Notes: generated from the sequence alone by a model not told the origin. 64,000 nt of DNA from Burkholderiales bacterium (GCA_016716275.1 JADJWR010000001.1:248001-312000), one strand, 5' to 3'; positions 9,948 through 19,049 are shown, numbered from the stretch's first letter. Numbers and translations: made by a program.

Positions 9948-10760
9948 TCAGTGCCGCAGCAGGCCGCGGCGGAACTGCGCCAGTCTGTCGAGGCCGTCGA
10001 TCGCCCGCGCGCCGTACCAGCTGGTCCACTCGCCGTCGACGAGGTCGACCGGTTTGCCGGCGAAGCGCTGCCGCAGTTCCTGCACGTGCCGGTCGCGGAA
10101 GCTGAACGGCTCGGTCGACAGCAGCACGCGGTCGACCCGGGCCGCCTGCTGGTCCAGATCCGGCACCTGCGGGTAGCGCGCCGCGCCGGCCGGGCCGCCG
10201 GCGCCGTGCGGCACGCGCCATCCCACCGCCGCCAGCGTGCCGGCGATGTAGGTGTCGGAGGCGACCGTCATCCATGGGTCCTTCCAGATCAGGTACAGCA
10301 CGGTCTCGCGCGGCCAGTCGAGGCGGCCGATCGCATCAAGCTGCGCCTGCAGCCGCGCGCACAGCACCTCGGCGGCGGCAGTGCGGCCGAAGATGCCGCC
10401 GAGCAGACGGTACAGCGCCAGGTTGTCGGCCGGTGCGTTGGGGTGGGTGACCACCACCTGCGGCACGAACTCGCGCAGGGCATCGACCGCCGGCGCCTCG
10501 TTCTCGTCGACGTTGACGATCACGTGGGTCGGCTGCAGGGCGCGCACGCGGTCGAGCTTCACGTCCTTGGTGCCACCGACCTTGGCGATGTCGCGCACGG
10601 CATCGCGCGGATGGATGCAGAAGCCGGTGCGGCCGACCAGCCGCTCGCGCAGGCCGAGCGCGATCAGCGTCTCGGTGATCGACGGCACCAGCGAGACGAT
10701 GCGCGCCCGCCCGGCGGGCGCGAAGCGCTGGCCGAGCGCGTCGGTGAAGACTTCCTGCAC
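9948..10760 (-). CDS. BtuF/FhuD-like helical-backbone metal receptor, no signal peptide
   Basis: A 270-residue protein with the fold of class III periplasmic binding proteins (BtuF, FhuD): RIVSLVPSITETLIALGL at the N-terminus, GRTGFCIHPRDAVRDIAKVGGTKDVKLDRV, then PTHVIVNVDENEAP and a C-terminal SFRDRHVQELRQ. It begins MQEVFTDALGQRF with no signal sequence or lipobox, so it is probably cytoplasmic, as in a known betaproteobacterial group of leaderless cobalamin-binding-like proteins. Sits 13 bases behind the SDR gene in one unit. Ligand unproven. Confidence 0.82.
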   Translation of the reverse strand: MQEVFTDALGQRFAPAGRARIVSLVPSITETLIALGLRERLVGRTGFCIHPRDAVRDIAKVGGTKDVKLDRVRALQPTHVIVNVDENEAPAVDALREFVPQVVVTHPNAPADNLALYRLLGGIFGRTAAAEVLCARLQAQLDAIGRLDWPRETVLYLIWKDPWMTVASDTYIAGTLAAVGWRVPHGAGGPAGAARYPQVPDLDQQAARVDRVLLSTEPFSFRDRHVQELRQRFAGKPVDLVDGEWTSWYGARAIDGLDRLAQFRRGLLRH

Positions 10761-10773
10761 GGCGCGGCGCGGC

Positions 10774-11547
10774 TCAGGCGGCGGGCGTCGGGCGGCGCGG
10801 CTTGTGCGGCCGGTTGCCGAAGGCGCGGTCGAACAGCGCGTTCGGCAGCACCCGCAGCAGGCGGGCGACGACGCCCATCTGCCAGGGAATGACGCGGTAG
10901 GAGACGCCGGCCAGCATCGCGTCGACCGCCCGGCGGGCGAACTCGGCCGGCTCCATCAGGAACGGCATCCGGTAGGGATTGCTCGCCGTCAGCGGCGTGC
11001 GCACGAAGCCGGGTGCGATCGTCACCACCTTCACGCCGCTGCGCTTCAGTTCGACGCGCAGGCTCTCGCAGTAGCTCGCCACTGCGGCTTTCGAGGCGCA
11101 GTACGCCTCCGAGCCCGGCAGCCCGCGCACGCCGGCGACGCTGCCGATGCCGACCAGCGTGCCGCGGCCGCGCGCCCGCATGCGGGCGATGAACGGGTGG
11201 AAGGTGTAGGCCATCGCCAGCACGTTGGTCTCGAACACGTCGCCGAAAGCCTGGAGGTCGTCGTAGTGCTCGGTCAGCACGCCGACCGAGATGCCGGCAT
11301 TGGCGACCACCATGTCGGCGCCGCCGGTTGCGTCGTCGAAGGCGCGCGCGGCGGCGATCAGCGCGTCCTTGTCGGTGACGTCGACGGGGTAGACATGGTG
11401 CCGTCCGGGCGCCTGCGCGACGATTTCGTCGAGGGCTGCCCGCCGGCGCGCCACCAGGCCGAGCGTGGCGCCGCGGCGGGCGAACTCGGCGGCCAGCGCG
11501 GCGCCGATGCCGCTCGAGGCGCCGGTGAGGAAGACGTTGATCGCCAT
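10774..11547 (-). CDS. Short-chain dehydrogenase/reductase
   Basis: Classical SDR of 257 residues with the NAD(P)-binding motif TGASSGIG, NAG (VVANAGIS), and catalytic Ser/Tyr-x-x-x-Lys in GIGSVAGVRGLPGSEAYCASKAA. The Arg-rich VARRRAALDE after the second strand suggests NADP preference. The basic C-terminal tail (RPHKPRRPTP) is unusual. It normally follows dsbA in betaproteobacteria; here speB on the opposite strand lies between. Substrate unknown. Confidence 0.9.
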   Translation of the reverse strand: MAINVFLTGASSGIGAALAAEFARRGATLGLVARRRAALDEIVAQAPGRHHVYPVDVTDKDALIAAARAFDDATGGADMVVANAGISVGVLTEHYDDLQAFGDVFETNVLAMAYTFHPFIARMRARGRGTLVGIGSVAGVRGLPGSEAYCASKAAVASYCESLRVELKRSGVKVVTIAPGFVRTPLTASNPYRMPFLMEPAEFARRAVDAMLAGVSYRVIPWQMGVVARLLRVLPNALFDRAFGNRPHKPRRPTPAA

Positions 11548-11619
11548 CGCCGAACCAGTTTACGCGCCGGCCTGCGCCGTCGTCGTCGGCCGGCCGACCG
11601 CTCCGTATGCGGGCGCCGT

Positions 11620-11648
11620 TTGACAGGCGTGGGACCCCTTCTTAACTT
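11620..11648 (+). promoter_or_regulatory. Candidate sigma-70 promoter for speB
   Basis: TTGACA at 11620-11625 is a perfect -35 box, followed after 17 bases by TAACTT at 11643-11648, a weak -10. It lies 41 bases before the speB ATG. This is the clearest sigma-70-like pair I noticed in the window. The -10 match is only partial. Confidence 0.45.
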
Positions 11649-11688
11649 CCGCCTGTACCGCCCGCCACTGCCGAGCACGCCGCCAGCC

Positions 11689-12729
11689 ATGGACGACCAG
11701 GAACTCGAACGGCTCCGCCGGCGCTTCGGCAACGCGAAGGGCGGCGAGATCCACGATCCGCAGTTCGCCGCTGCGGCGGCGCTGGTGTTTCGTGCCGCCG
11801 GCGAACGACAGTGGCCGTTCGCCGGCGTGCCGACCTTCCTCGGCCTGCCGCACCGGCCGGACGCCCTGCAGCAGCAGCCGCTCGAGATCGACGTCGCGGT
11901 GGTCGGCGTGCCGATGGATCTCGGCGTGACCCACCGCAGCGGCGCCCGCTTCGGTCCGCGGGCGGTGCGTGCGGTCGAGCGGATCGGACCGTACGAGCAC
12001 GCGCTGAAGTTGGCGCCGCTGCGCCATCTTCGCGCGGCCGACCTCGGCGACGTGCCGATGCGCAGCCGTTTCGACCTCGCCGCCTGCCACGCCGACATCG
12101 AGGCCTGGTTCGGCCGGCTGCCGGCCGGCGTGGTGCCGCTGGCGGTCGGCGGCGACCACTCGGTCACGCTGCCGATCCTGAAGGCACTTGGTCGCGGCCG
12201 GCCGCTCGGCATGCTGCACATCGACGCGCACTGCGACACCGGCGGCGAATTCGAGGGCTCGAAGTTTCATCACGGCGGGCCGTTCCGCCAGGCGGTGCTC
12301 GCGGGCGTGCTCGATCCGCGGCGCTGCGTGCAGGTCGGCATCCGCGGCGGTGCCGAGTATCTGTGGGAGTTCAGCTACGACAGCGGCATGACCGTGCTGC
12401 ACATCGAGGACGTCGAGCGGCTCGGCGTTCCGGCGGTGATCGCGCGCGCCCGCGAGGTCATCGGCGAGGCGCCGGCTTACCTGACCTTCGACGTCGACGG
12501 CATCGACCCGGGCTACGCGCCGGGCACCGGCACGCCGGAGGTGGGCGGGCTGACGCCGCGCGAGGCGCTGGCGATCGTCCGCGGCATGGCCGGGCTCGAG
12601 ATCGTCGGCGGCGACGTGGTCGAGGTCGCACCGCAGTACGACCCGACCAGCAACACCGCCCAGCTGGCGGCACAGGTGCTGTTCGAGCTGCTGTGCCTGG
12701 TCGCGTGGCGCCGGCGGCCGGCCGCCTGA
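11689..12729 (+). CDS. speB: Agmatinase/ureohydrolase family protein
   Basis: Arginase-superfamily enzyme of 346 residues that hydrolyses a guanidino group to urea. All manganese or nickel ligands are visible: GGDHS, DAHCD and FDVDGIDP, with the glycine-rich GTGTPEVGGLTPREAL. The loop after DAHCD (TGGEFEGSKFHHGGPF) resembles agmatinase, guanidinobutyrase and related guanidine-substrate enzymes, so the exact substrate is open. The N-terminal ~60 residues are longer than in E. coli SpeB. ATG at 11689 follows a candidate promoter. It interrupts the usual dsbA-SDR neighbourhood on the opposite strand, pointing to insertion. Confidence 0.85.
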   Translation: MDDQELERLRRRFGNAKGGEIHDPQFAAAAALVFRAAGERQWPFAGVPTFLGLPHRPDALQQQPLEIDVAVVGVPMDLGVTHRSGARFGPRAVRAVERIGPYEHALKLAPLRHLRAADLGDVPMRSRFDLAACHADIEAWFGRLPAGVVPLAVGGDHSVTLPILKALGRGRPLGMLHIDAHCDTGGEFEGSKFHHGGPFRQAVLAGVLDPRRCVQVGIRGGAEYLWEFSYDSGMTVLHIEDVERLGVPAVIARAREVIGEAPAYLTFDVDGIDPGYAPGTGTPEVGGLTPREALAIVRGMAGLEIVGGDVVEVAPQYDPTSNTAQLAAQVLFELLCLVAWRRRPAA

Positions 12730-12730
12730 C

Positions 12731-13387
12731 CTATTTCTTAGCGCCGGCGGCGCGCTCCTTGCGGGCAAGGACGACCAGGTGGTCGATCACCGGCAGCGTG
12801 CCCGGGCGGCTGCCGACCATCGACGGAGCGGTCAGCCATCTGCCGTCGACCGCCACCGCCGGCGTGCCCTCGAGCTTGTAGGCGGCCCAGACCTGCGCCG
12901 CGCGGTTGGTCTGGGTGGCCACGGCGAACGAGTTGAAGGCGTCCAGCCAGGCCTTGCGGTCGATGCCGTTGGCGGCCATGAAATCGGCGATCTCGTTCGG
13001 GTCGAGCAGCCGCTTGCGCTGGACGTGATAGGCCGCGAAGACCTTCTTGTGCAACTCTTCGACCTTGTTCAGCTGCAGCAGCGCGTAGTAGATCTTGCTG
13101 TGGTTCGCCGTCGCTGCATTGAAGGCCACCGGCAGCCGCCGGTACTCGACGTCGGCCGGCTTCTTCCGTCGCCAGCCCTCCAGGTCGGGATCGAAGCTGG
13201 CGCAGTGCGGGCAGCTGTACTGGAAGAACTCGAGCACCTCGATCCTGCTGCCGGTATCGACCGGCTGCGCCGGCCTCACTTCGCGGAAGTCGCGATCCGG
13301 TGCCGGCTCTTTCGTCTGGGCACGCGTGGCGGACACGGCCGGCACGAGAGCGGCGGCGAGCACGATGCGGCGTCGGGTGGAATGCAT
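12731..13387 (-). CDS. dsbA: Thiol:disulfide interchange protein DsbA
   Basis: Periplasmic thioredoxin-fold oxidase of 218 residues. Signal peptide MHSTRRRIVLAAALVPAVSA ends near residue 23; the active site is FFQYSCPHCASF (Cys59, Cys62), and the cis-Pro is in KLEGTPAVAVDG. It introduces disulfides into exported proteins. ATG at 13387 has AGGAA 6-10 bases upstream. Located downstream of the SPOR protein and argS, as in many betaproteobacteria. Confidence 0.94.
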   Translation of the reverse strand: MHSTRRRIVLAAALVPAVSATRAQTKEPAPDRDFREVRPAQPVDTGSRIEVLEFFQYSCPHCASFDPDLEGWRRKKPADVEYRRLPVAFNAATANHSKIYYALLQLNKVEELHKKVFAAYHVQRKRLLDPNEIADFMAANGIDRKAWLDAFNSFAVATQTNRAAQVWAAYKLEGTPAVAVDGRWLTAPSMVGSRPGTLPVIDHLVVLARKERAAGAKK

Positions 13388-13511
13388 GGCGGGTTCCTTG
13401 GTTTGGTGGGTCGAGGCGCGGCCGCTGCCGGCGCACCTCATCGGGATGTCCCGGGGACTAACGCAGTGACCGTCGCCGCGGCTGACGGTTCCCCGGCGGC
13501 GGGCGATCGCA

Positions 13512-14096
13512 TCAGCGCAGCCGGACCAGCTGCCCCTCGATGCCGTTATCGGCGAGCAGCTTGCGCACCCGGTTGACGTCGTCGAGCTGCCCGTAAGGGC
13601 CGAGGCGGACCCGGTACAGCGTCTGGCCGCCCTGCTCGATCGGGAAGATGCGCGCGTCGAGTCCCATCAGGGCAAGCTGCGCACGCATGCCGTCGGCATC
13701 TTCGGCCGACTTGAATGCACCGGCCTGCAGCAGGAAGCGCGAACCCTCGGCCATCGCCTCCTGCTTGACCGCACCGCCCGGCGCGACGGCGGCGGCTTCC
13801 GCCTTGCCGGGCGGCGCCACCGCGGCGGCCGGCGGCTTGCCGGCGGCGGGCGGCTGTGGCGGTGGCGGTGGCGGCGCCAGGTTCAGGTTCGCGTTGGGGT
13901 CCGGCAGCTTGCCGTCGGCCGGCAGCGCCTGGTTCGCCGACGGCGGCCGCACCTTGGTGACGAACGGCAGCGGCGCGTTGCTGATGAACAGGGCCACTGC
14001 CACCGCGATGGCCAGCCCGACCACCAGGCCGAAGACGAAGCCGAGCAGCATGCCGCCGCGCTGGTTCGAAACGGGTTCCTGCATCGGTGGCTTCAA
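13512..14096 (-). CDS. SPOR domain cell-division-associated protein
   Basis: A 194-residue inner-membrane protein: one membrane segment (MLLGFVFGLVVGLAIAVAVA), a Pro/Ala-rich periplasmic linker (about 50-115), and a C-terminal SPOR domain (FLLQAGAFKSAEDADGMRAQ ... YRVRLGPYG). SPOR domains bind denuded septal peptidoglycan, and this arrangement is FtsN-like. TTG at 14096 has GGAG at good spacing; ATG at 14084 is an alternative. Lies 39 bases after argS. Confidence 0.9.
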   Translation of the reverse strand: MKPPMQEPVSNQRGGMLLGFVFGLVVGLAIAVAVALFISNAPLPFVTKVRPPSANQALPADGKLPDPNANLNLAPPPPPPQPPAAGKPPAAAVAPPGKAEAAAVAPGGAVKQEAMAEGSRFLLQAGAFKSAEDADGMRAQLALMGLDARIFPIEQGGQTLYRVRLGPYGQLDDVNRVRKLLADNGIEGQLVRLR

Positions 14097-14135
14097 ACTG
14101 TCTCCGCTACGGCACGGCGATCTGCGCGACGCCGC

Positions 14136-15851
14136 TCACATGCGCTCCGGCGCCGACACGCCGAGCAGCCGCAGCGCGTTGCGCAGCACCTGTCGGGTGG
14201 CCAGCAGCAGCGCCAGCCGGGCGTCGCGCTGCGCGCTGTCGTCGACCAGCACGCGCTCGGCATTGTAGAAGGCGTGGAAATCGGCAGCGAGGTCCTTCAG
14301 GTAGAAGGCGATCTGGTGCGGCACCAGTTCGTCGGCTGCCTCGCGCAGCACCTGCGGGTACAGCGCCAGGCGTCCGAGCAGGGCGAGTTCGCGGCTGCCC
14401 TGCAGCGGCGACAGGTCGCGCTGCAGCGCGGCCGACTCGTCGAGATCGACGCCGGCGGCGGCCGCCTGCGCCAGCACCGAGCAGATGCGCGCGTGCGCGT
14501 ACTGCACGTAGTAGACGGGGTTGTCCTCGCTCTTCGACAGCGCCAGGTCGACGTCGAAGGTGAACTCGGTGTCGGCCTTGCGCGAAGCGAGGAAGAAGCG
14601 CGTCGCGTCGCGGCCGACCCAGTCGATCAGATCGCGCAGCGTCACGAAGCTGCCGGCGCGCTTGGACATCTTCACTTCCTCGCCGCCGCGCATCACCCGC
14701 ACCATCTTGTGGATCAGGTAGTCGGGATAGCCGCGCGGAATGGAAAGGCCGAGGCTCTTCGCCGCCGCCTGCACGCCGGCGCGAACGCGCGCCACCGTGC
14801 CGTGGTGGTCCGCGCCCTGGATGTTGATCACCTTGCCGTAGCCGCGCTCGAACTTGGCCAGGTGATAGGCGACGTCCGGCACGAAGTAGGTGTAGGTGCC
14901 GTCGGACTTGCGCATCACGCGGTCCTTGTCGTCGTTCGAGCCCTCGATCTCGGTGGTGCGCAGCCACAGCGCACCTTCCGCCTCGAAGGTCATGCCCGAG
15001 TCGACCATCGCCCGCACCGCCGTGTCGACCCGGCCGTCGGCGTACAGCGACGATTCGAGGTAGAAGTGATCGAAGCTGACGCCGAGCGCGGCGAGGTCCG
15101 TGTCCTGCTCGTGCCGCAGGTAGGCCACCGCGAAGCGGCGGATGTTCTCCAGGTCGTCGACGTCGCCGGAGGCGTGCACGGGCGAGCCGTCGCGCGCCGT
15201 CTGCGTGGCGCGGGCGAGGAACTCGCGGGCGATCTCGACGATGTACTCGCCACGGTAGCCGGCCTCGGGGAACGCGACGCTCTGCCCGGCCAGTTCCTTC
15301 GCCCGCGCCTGCACCGACAGCGCCAGGTTGTGGATCTGCACCCCTGCGTCGTTGTAGTAGAACTCGCGCGTCACGTCGAAGCCCTGCGCGGCGAGCAGCG
15401 CCGCCAGCGTGTCGCCGATCGCCGCCTGCCGGGCGTGGCCGAGGTGCAGCGGCCCGGTCGGGTTGGCGGAGACGAATTCGACCATCACCTTGTGCCCGCC
15501 GCCGGCGGTAGAGGTGCCGAAGCAGTCGCGTTCGCGCAGCACCGCGTGCACCACCGCCTGTCTGGCCGCCGGCGCGATGCGCAGGTTGATGAAGCCCGGC
15601 CCGGCGATCTCGACCGCGTCGATCAGCCCGCGACCGCCGGGGTTCACGCGCAGCGCGTCGACGATCGCCGTGGCCACCTCGCGCGGGTTCTTCTTCAGGC
15701 CCTTCGCCGCCTGCAGCGCCACCGTGCAGGCGAGATCGCCGTGCGCCTCGACCTTCGGCCGTTCGAGCACGACCGGCACGCCGGTGATGCCGAGGCCGGC
15801 GAGCGCCTGCTCGATCAGCGCGGCGACGGTTTGCCGTTGTTGGGGCAGCAT
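14136..15851 (-). CDS. argS: Arginyl-tRNA synthetase
   Basis: Class I aminoacyl-tRNA synthetase of 571 residues charging tRNA-Arg. The N-terminal Add-1 domain leads into the HIGH-type signature GPLHLGHARQ, and the KMSKR signature is intact (EVKMSKRAGSFVTLRDL). The C-terminal DALR anticodon-binding domain ends with ALRLLGVSAPERM. Full length. First gene of the argS-SPOR-dsbA group. Divergent from the secreted protein gene at 16025. Confidence 0.97.
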   Translation of the reverse strand: MLPQQRQTVAALIEQALAGLGITGVPVVLERPKVEAHGDLACTVALQAAKGLKKNPREVATAIVDALRVNPGGRGLIDAVEIAGPGFINLRIAPAARQAVVHAVLRERDCFGTSTAGGGHKVMVEFVSANPTGPLHLGHARQAAIGDTLAALLAAQGFDVTREFYYNDAGVQIHNLALSVQARAKELAGQSVAFPEAGYRGEYIVEIAREFLARATQTARDGSPVHASGDVDDLENIRRFAVAYLRHEQDTDLAALGVSFDHFYLESSLYADGRVDTAVRAMVDSGMTFEAEGALWLRTTEIEGSNDDKDRVMRKSDGTYTYFVPDVAYHLAKFERGYGKVINIQGADHHGTVARVRAGVQAAAKSLGLSIPRGYPDYLIHKMVRVMRGGEEVKMSKRAGSFVTLRDLIDWVGRDATRFFLASRKADTEFTFDVDLALSKSEDNPVYYVQYAHARICSVLAQAAAAGVDLDESAALQRDLSPLQGSRELALLGRLALYPQVLREAADELVPHQIAFYLKDLAADFHAFYNAERVLVDDSAQRDARLALLLATRQVLRNALRLLGVSAPERM

Positions 15852-16024
15852 GGGCGGGGCGGCGCGAACAAAAGCGGCAATTCTACCGAGGCGTGCCGCG
15901 CCGCCGACGGGCGGCCGCCCGCGCGGCGCGACGTTGCCGCACGATCGACACCGCGGCCATTACGATTGGCCGCACCGTCGGACCGGTTGCCCGGTCGCGG
16001 ATCAGACTTCTCGGGGAGGGGGCG

Positions 16025-17335
16025 ATGGCAAGCGTTGGATCGATCTCGTTGGCCGCGGCGCTGGCGCTGGCGAGCGTATCGGCAGCCGCACAGACCAAGG
16101 CGCCGCAGCAGGTGGTCAAGCCGCCGGTGGCGCAGGCGTGGATCGACGTGGCCACCTTCGCCGGCATGGGCATGCCGATGGGCGGCGCCGGCGGCAGCCC
16201 GATGGGCATGCTCGGCAGCATGCTCGGCGGTGCCGGCGCGAACAACTCCTTCGGCATGACGCAGGCGGCCTCCGCCGGGCGCTGGGTCGACGTGACGCTG
16301 TACACCAGCCGCAACCCGAACCTCGCCGAGGCGCTGCAGTCGGTGCCGGCGGGCACGCAGCTGGCGCCGACGCTGAAGCTGATGTCGCCGACCGAGCAGA
16401 AAGGCACGCCGGGACGGCCGGACGACGACAGCGTCGATACGCCGGAGTACGAGCGCCCGAAGGGCAGGATGCTGCTGTACTGGGGCTGCGGCGAAAGCGT
16501 GCGCCCGGGCCAGCCGCGGGTGGTCGATTTCGCCACTGCCGCGCCGGCGGACTTCCAGAAGTTCTTCATCGCCCGCCGGGCGACGCAGCGCGGTGCTCAC
16601 TCGACGGTCGGCCGGCCGCACTGGCCGAGCCGCGACGACACGCGCATGGTGCCGGCCAACGCCTCGCTGGTCGGCGAGCACGGCTTCACCGGGCAGGGCG
16701 TGCCGGAAGGGTTCCGCTTCGCCATCCCGGCGGCCCAGGACCTGATGCCGCCGATCGAGCTGGCGCAGCGCGACGCCGGCGGCGCCACGGTCCTCGAATG
16801 GCAGGCGCTGCCCACCGCGCGCGCCTACTTCATCGCCGCAATGGGCGGCAAGCCGGGCAGTGGCGGCGGCGACGGCTACGAGATCGTGTTCTGGACCTCG
16901 AGCGAGGAGCCCGACACCGGCAGCGGCCTGATCGACTACCAGACCAACGCGGCGGTGGACCGCTGGCTGAGGGAGAAGGTGCTGCTGGCGCCGTCGACCA
17001 CCACCTGCACCGTGCCGAAGGGCATTTTCGGCGAGGGCGCGATGCTGCGCATGATCGCCTACGGCAGCGAACTGAACGTCGTCCATCCGCCGCGGCCGGC
17101 CGACCCGAAGATTGCCTGGGAGCCGCAGTGGGCGGCCAAGGTGCGGGTCAAGTCGGTCGCCAGCGCCATGCTCGGCATGGACATGGGCGCGATGATGCGC
17201 AGCGGCGGCGGTGGCGAACCGGCTGCGCGCCAGGTGCCGGCGGACGAGGCAGCGAAGAAGGAAGACAAGCCGGCGAGTCCGGTCGACGAGGCGCTAGACG
17301 CCGCGCGGAAGCTGCGCGGCCTGTTCGGCCGCTGA
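16025..17335 (+). CDS. Secreted protein of unknown function
   Basis: A 436-residue exported protein with a signal peptide (MASVGSISLAAALALASVSAAAQ, cleavage near residue 23), a Met/Gly-rich stretch (GMGMPMGGAGGSPMGMLGSM), and a large beta-rich body with RMLLYWGCGESVRPGQPRV. The last ~50 residues are charged and Ala/Lys-rich (DEAAKKEDKPASPVDEALD). I do not recognise a named family. The ATG has a strong GGGGAGGGGG box upstream. Two small GC hairpins (15953-15973 and 15981-15996) lie in the leader. Confidence 0.75.
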   Translation: MASVGSISLAAALALASVSAAAQTKAPQQVVKPPVAQAWIDVATFAGMGMPMGGAGGSPMGMLGSMLGGAGANNSFGMTQAASAGRWVDVTLYTSRNPNLAEALQSVPAGTQLAPTLKLMSPTEQKGTPGRPDDDSVDTPEYERPKGRMLLYWGCGESVRPGQPRVVDFATAAPADFQKFFIARRATQRGAHSTVGRPHWPSRDDTRMVPANASLVGEHGFTGQGVPEGFRFAIPAAQDLMPPIELAQRDAGGATVLEWQALPTARAYFIAAMGGKPGSGGGDGYEIVFWTSSEEPDTGSGLIDYQTNAAVDRWLREKVLLAPSTTTCTVPKGIFGEGAMLRMIAYGSELNVVHPPRPADPKIAWEPQWAAKVRVKSVASAMLGMDMGAMMRSGGGGEPAARQVPADEAAKKEDKPASPVDEALDAARKLRGLFGR

Positions 17336-17364
17336 CCGCTGCCGGTGCGCAAGGCAGCAGTGCA

Positions 17365-18000
17365 GTGAACCTGTCCTGTCGCGTCGACCACCTGGTGCTC
17401 GCCTGCGCCGACCTGGCGGCCGGCGCGGCGCACGTGCGCGCGCTGCTCGGCGTCGAGCTGCAGCCGGGCGGCAGGCATCCGCTGATGGGCACCCACAACG
17501 CGCTGCTGAAGCTCGGGCCGCGCACCTACCTCGAACTGATCGCCCTCGATCCGGCAGGCGCGGCAAGCCGGCCCCGCTGGTTCGGCCTCGACACGCCGGC
17601 GGTGCGCGCGCGCATGGCGAAGGGCCCCTTCCTGCTGACCTGGGTGGCCGCGTCGAGCGACGTCGGCGCCGCGGCGGCGCTCGACGCGCGTTTCGGCGAA
17701 GTGATCGCAGCCAGCCGCGGCGCGTTCTCCTGGCGGATCACCGTACCGGCCGACGGCCGCCTGAGCTGCGACGGCGTGCTGCCGACGCTGATCCAGTGGA
17801 ACGACGACGCCCACCCTTGCGACGGTCTGCCCGACGCCGGCTGTCAGCTGCGCGAACTCGACCTGCGGCACCCGGAAGCAGCGCGGCTCGAGCGGCTGTT
17901 TGCCTCGCTGCAGGTGCAGGGGCCGGTGGTCCTGCGGCAGGGCGATGCGGCGCTGGCGGCGCGGATCGGCACGCCGCGTGGTGTCGTCGAGCTCGCCTGA
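17365..18000 (+). CDS. VOC/glyoxalase-like domain protein
   Basis: A 211-residue vicinal-oxygen-chelate fold protein (Glyoxalase_3 type) starting with LSCRVDHLVLACADLAAGAAHV, then GTHNALLKLGPRTYLELIAL and RWFGLD. A predicted metal-ligand His is in DHLVLA and Glu in TYLELI. GTG at 17365 is the most likely start because no ATG is available before the conserved strand. 29 bases downstream of the secreted protein gene and probably co-transcribed. Substrate unknown. Confidence 0.8.
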   Translation: MNLSCRVDHLVLACADLAAGAAHVRALLGVELQPGGRHPLMGTHNALLKLGPRTYLELIALDPAGAASRPRWFGLDTPAVRARMAKGPFLLTWVAASSDVGAAAALDARFGEVIAASRGAFSWRITVPADGRLSCDGVLPTLIQWNDDAHPCDGLPDAGCQLRELDLRHPEAARLERLFASLQVQGPVVLRQGDAALAARIGTPRGVVELA

Positions 18001-18047
18001 GCTCTGGGCACCATGGTCGCCCGCGCGTCGGCGGGCCGCCGCGATGT

Positions 18048-19049
18048 CTAGGCCAGCCGCGGCAGCGTGAAGCTCGGCTCGACCGCGCCGACCGGAATGC
18101 CGCGGTAGTTGACGATCACCCGTTCGTCCAGCGGCGCCAGCGGCGTGCCGGTCGGGTCGTCGAGCAGGCCGAGCTGCTGCAGGGCGGCGAGCGTGGCCAC
18201 GTGCAGTGCGCGGCGGTTGCCGTCGGCGACGCGGATGGCGATGCCGATGCCGCGTGAACGCACGCCGATCGCCTGCACCCCGTCGGCGCCGACCTTGCTC
18301 ACCCAGTCGCCGCCGCCGAAGCGCATCAGCATCAGGTCGCTGCGGCTGGTGCCGGAGACCAGGTCCGGGTGGCGCGTCATCGCATAGGCAAGGGCGGCGA
18401 GTTCCGGCGTCTCGCCCGCCGCCAGCCGGCAGAAGGTGTGCGCCAGCGCCGACAGCGGCATCGCGTAGTTGGGCGCGCTGCAGCCGTCGATGCCCATCGG
18501 CAGGTCGCGTTCGCCGGCGAAGCGCTCGACGCTCGCCCGCACGCGCCGCTGCAGCGGTCCGTCGGGGTCGAGATAGCCGGCGAACGGCTGGCCGTGCATG
18601 CGGCAGTACGCCAGGAAGCCGGCGTGCTTGCCCGAGCAGTTGTGGTGCAGTTGCGAGAAGCGCGCGCCCGGCGGCGGGCAGGTGGACGTGTGGGTGTAGT
18701 AGCTCGGCGGGTGGCAGCCGCAGCGCAGGTCGCGCTCGCTCGCGCCGATGCGCTCGAGCATCCGCTGCACCACGGCCAGGTGCATCGCCTCGCCGCCGTG
18801 ACTGGCGCACATCAGCGCCAGCATCTGCGAGTCGAAGCCGAAGTGCGCCATCCCGCCATCGGCGACGAAGCCGAGTGCCTGCAGCGGCTTCAGTGCCGAG
18901 CGGGTGAAGTTCAGGCCGTGCGCGTCACCGACGCCGGCGACCAGCGCGCCCTTCGCGTCGACCACGGCGATCGAGCCGGTGTGCACGCACTCCGGAAAAC
19001 CGCCGCGCGTGGTGCGCACCAGCGGGACATGCTCAGGGGCGTTGTTCAT
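18048..19049 (-). CDS. Asparaginase II family protein
   Basis: A 333-residue protein of the Rhizobium-type asparaginase family (PF06089), unrelated to the E. coli AnsA/AnsB fold. Typical motifs are RGGFPECVHTGSIAVVD, RSALKPLQAL, CASHGGE, NCSGKHAGFLA, GIDGCSAPNYAMPL, and GVRSRGIGIAIRVADGN. Expected to hydrolyse L-asparagine to aspartate and ammonia in the cytoplasm. The ATG at 19049 is preceded, on the same strand, by the structured element at 19146-19251, which could lie in its leader. Confidence 0.9.
   Translation of the reverse strand: MNNAPEHVPLVRTTRGGFPECVHTGSIAVVDAKGALVAGVGDAHGLNFTRSALKPLQALGFVADGGMAHFGFDSQMLALMCASHGGEAMHLAVVQRMLERIGASERDLRCGCHPPSYYTHTSTCPPPGARFSQLHHNCSGKHAGFLAYCRMHGQPFAGYLDPDGPLQRRVRASVERFAGERDLPMGIDGCSAPNYAMPLSALAHTFCRLAAGETPELAALAYAMTRHPDLVSGTSRSDLMLMRFGGGDWVSKVGADGVQAIGVRSRGIGIAIRVADGNRRALHVATLAALQQLGLLDDPTGTPLAPLDERVIVNYRGIPVGAVEPSFTLPRLA

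Noticed and set aside
8511..10892. 793-codon plus-strand frame spanning metC and the BtuF-like gene
   Set aside because: It crosses three well-supported genes in other frames or strands and has no domain, only Arg/Ala/Pro-rich shadow sequence.
15953..15996. Two small hairpins upstream of the gene at 16025
   Set aside because: 7- and 6-bp stems in 70 percent GC sequence are common by chance; no conserved loop or riboswitch pattern.
18020..18037. GCCCGC/GCGGGC hairpin between convergent genes
   Set aside because: Six-base stem without T-run; not a convincing terminator.
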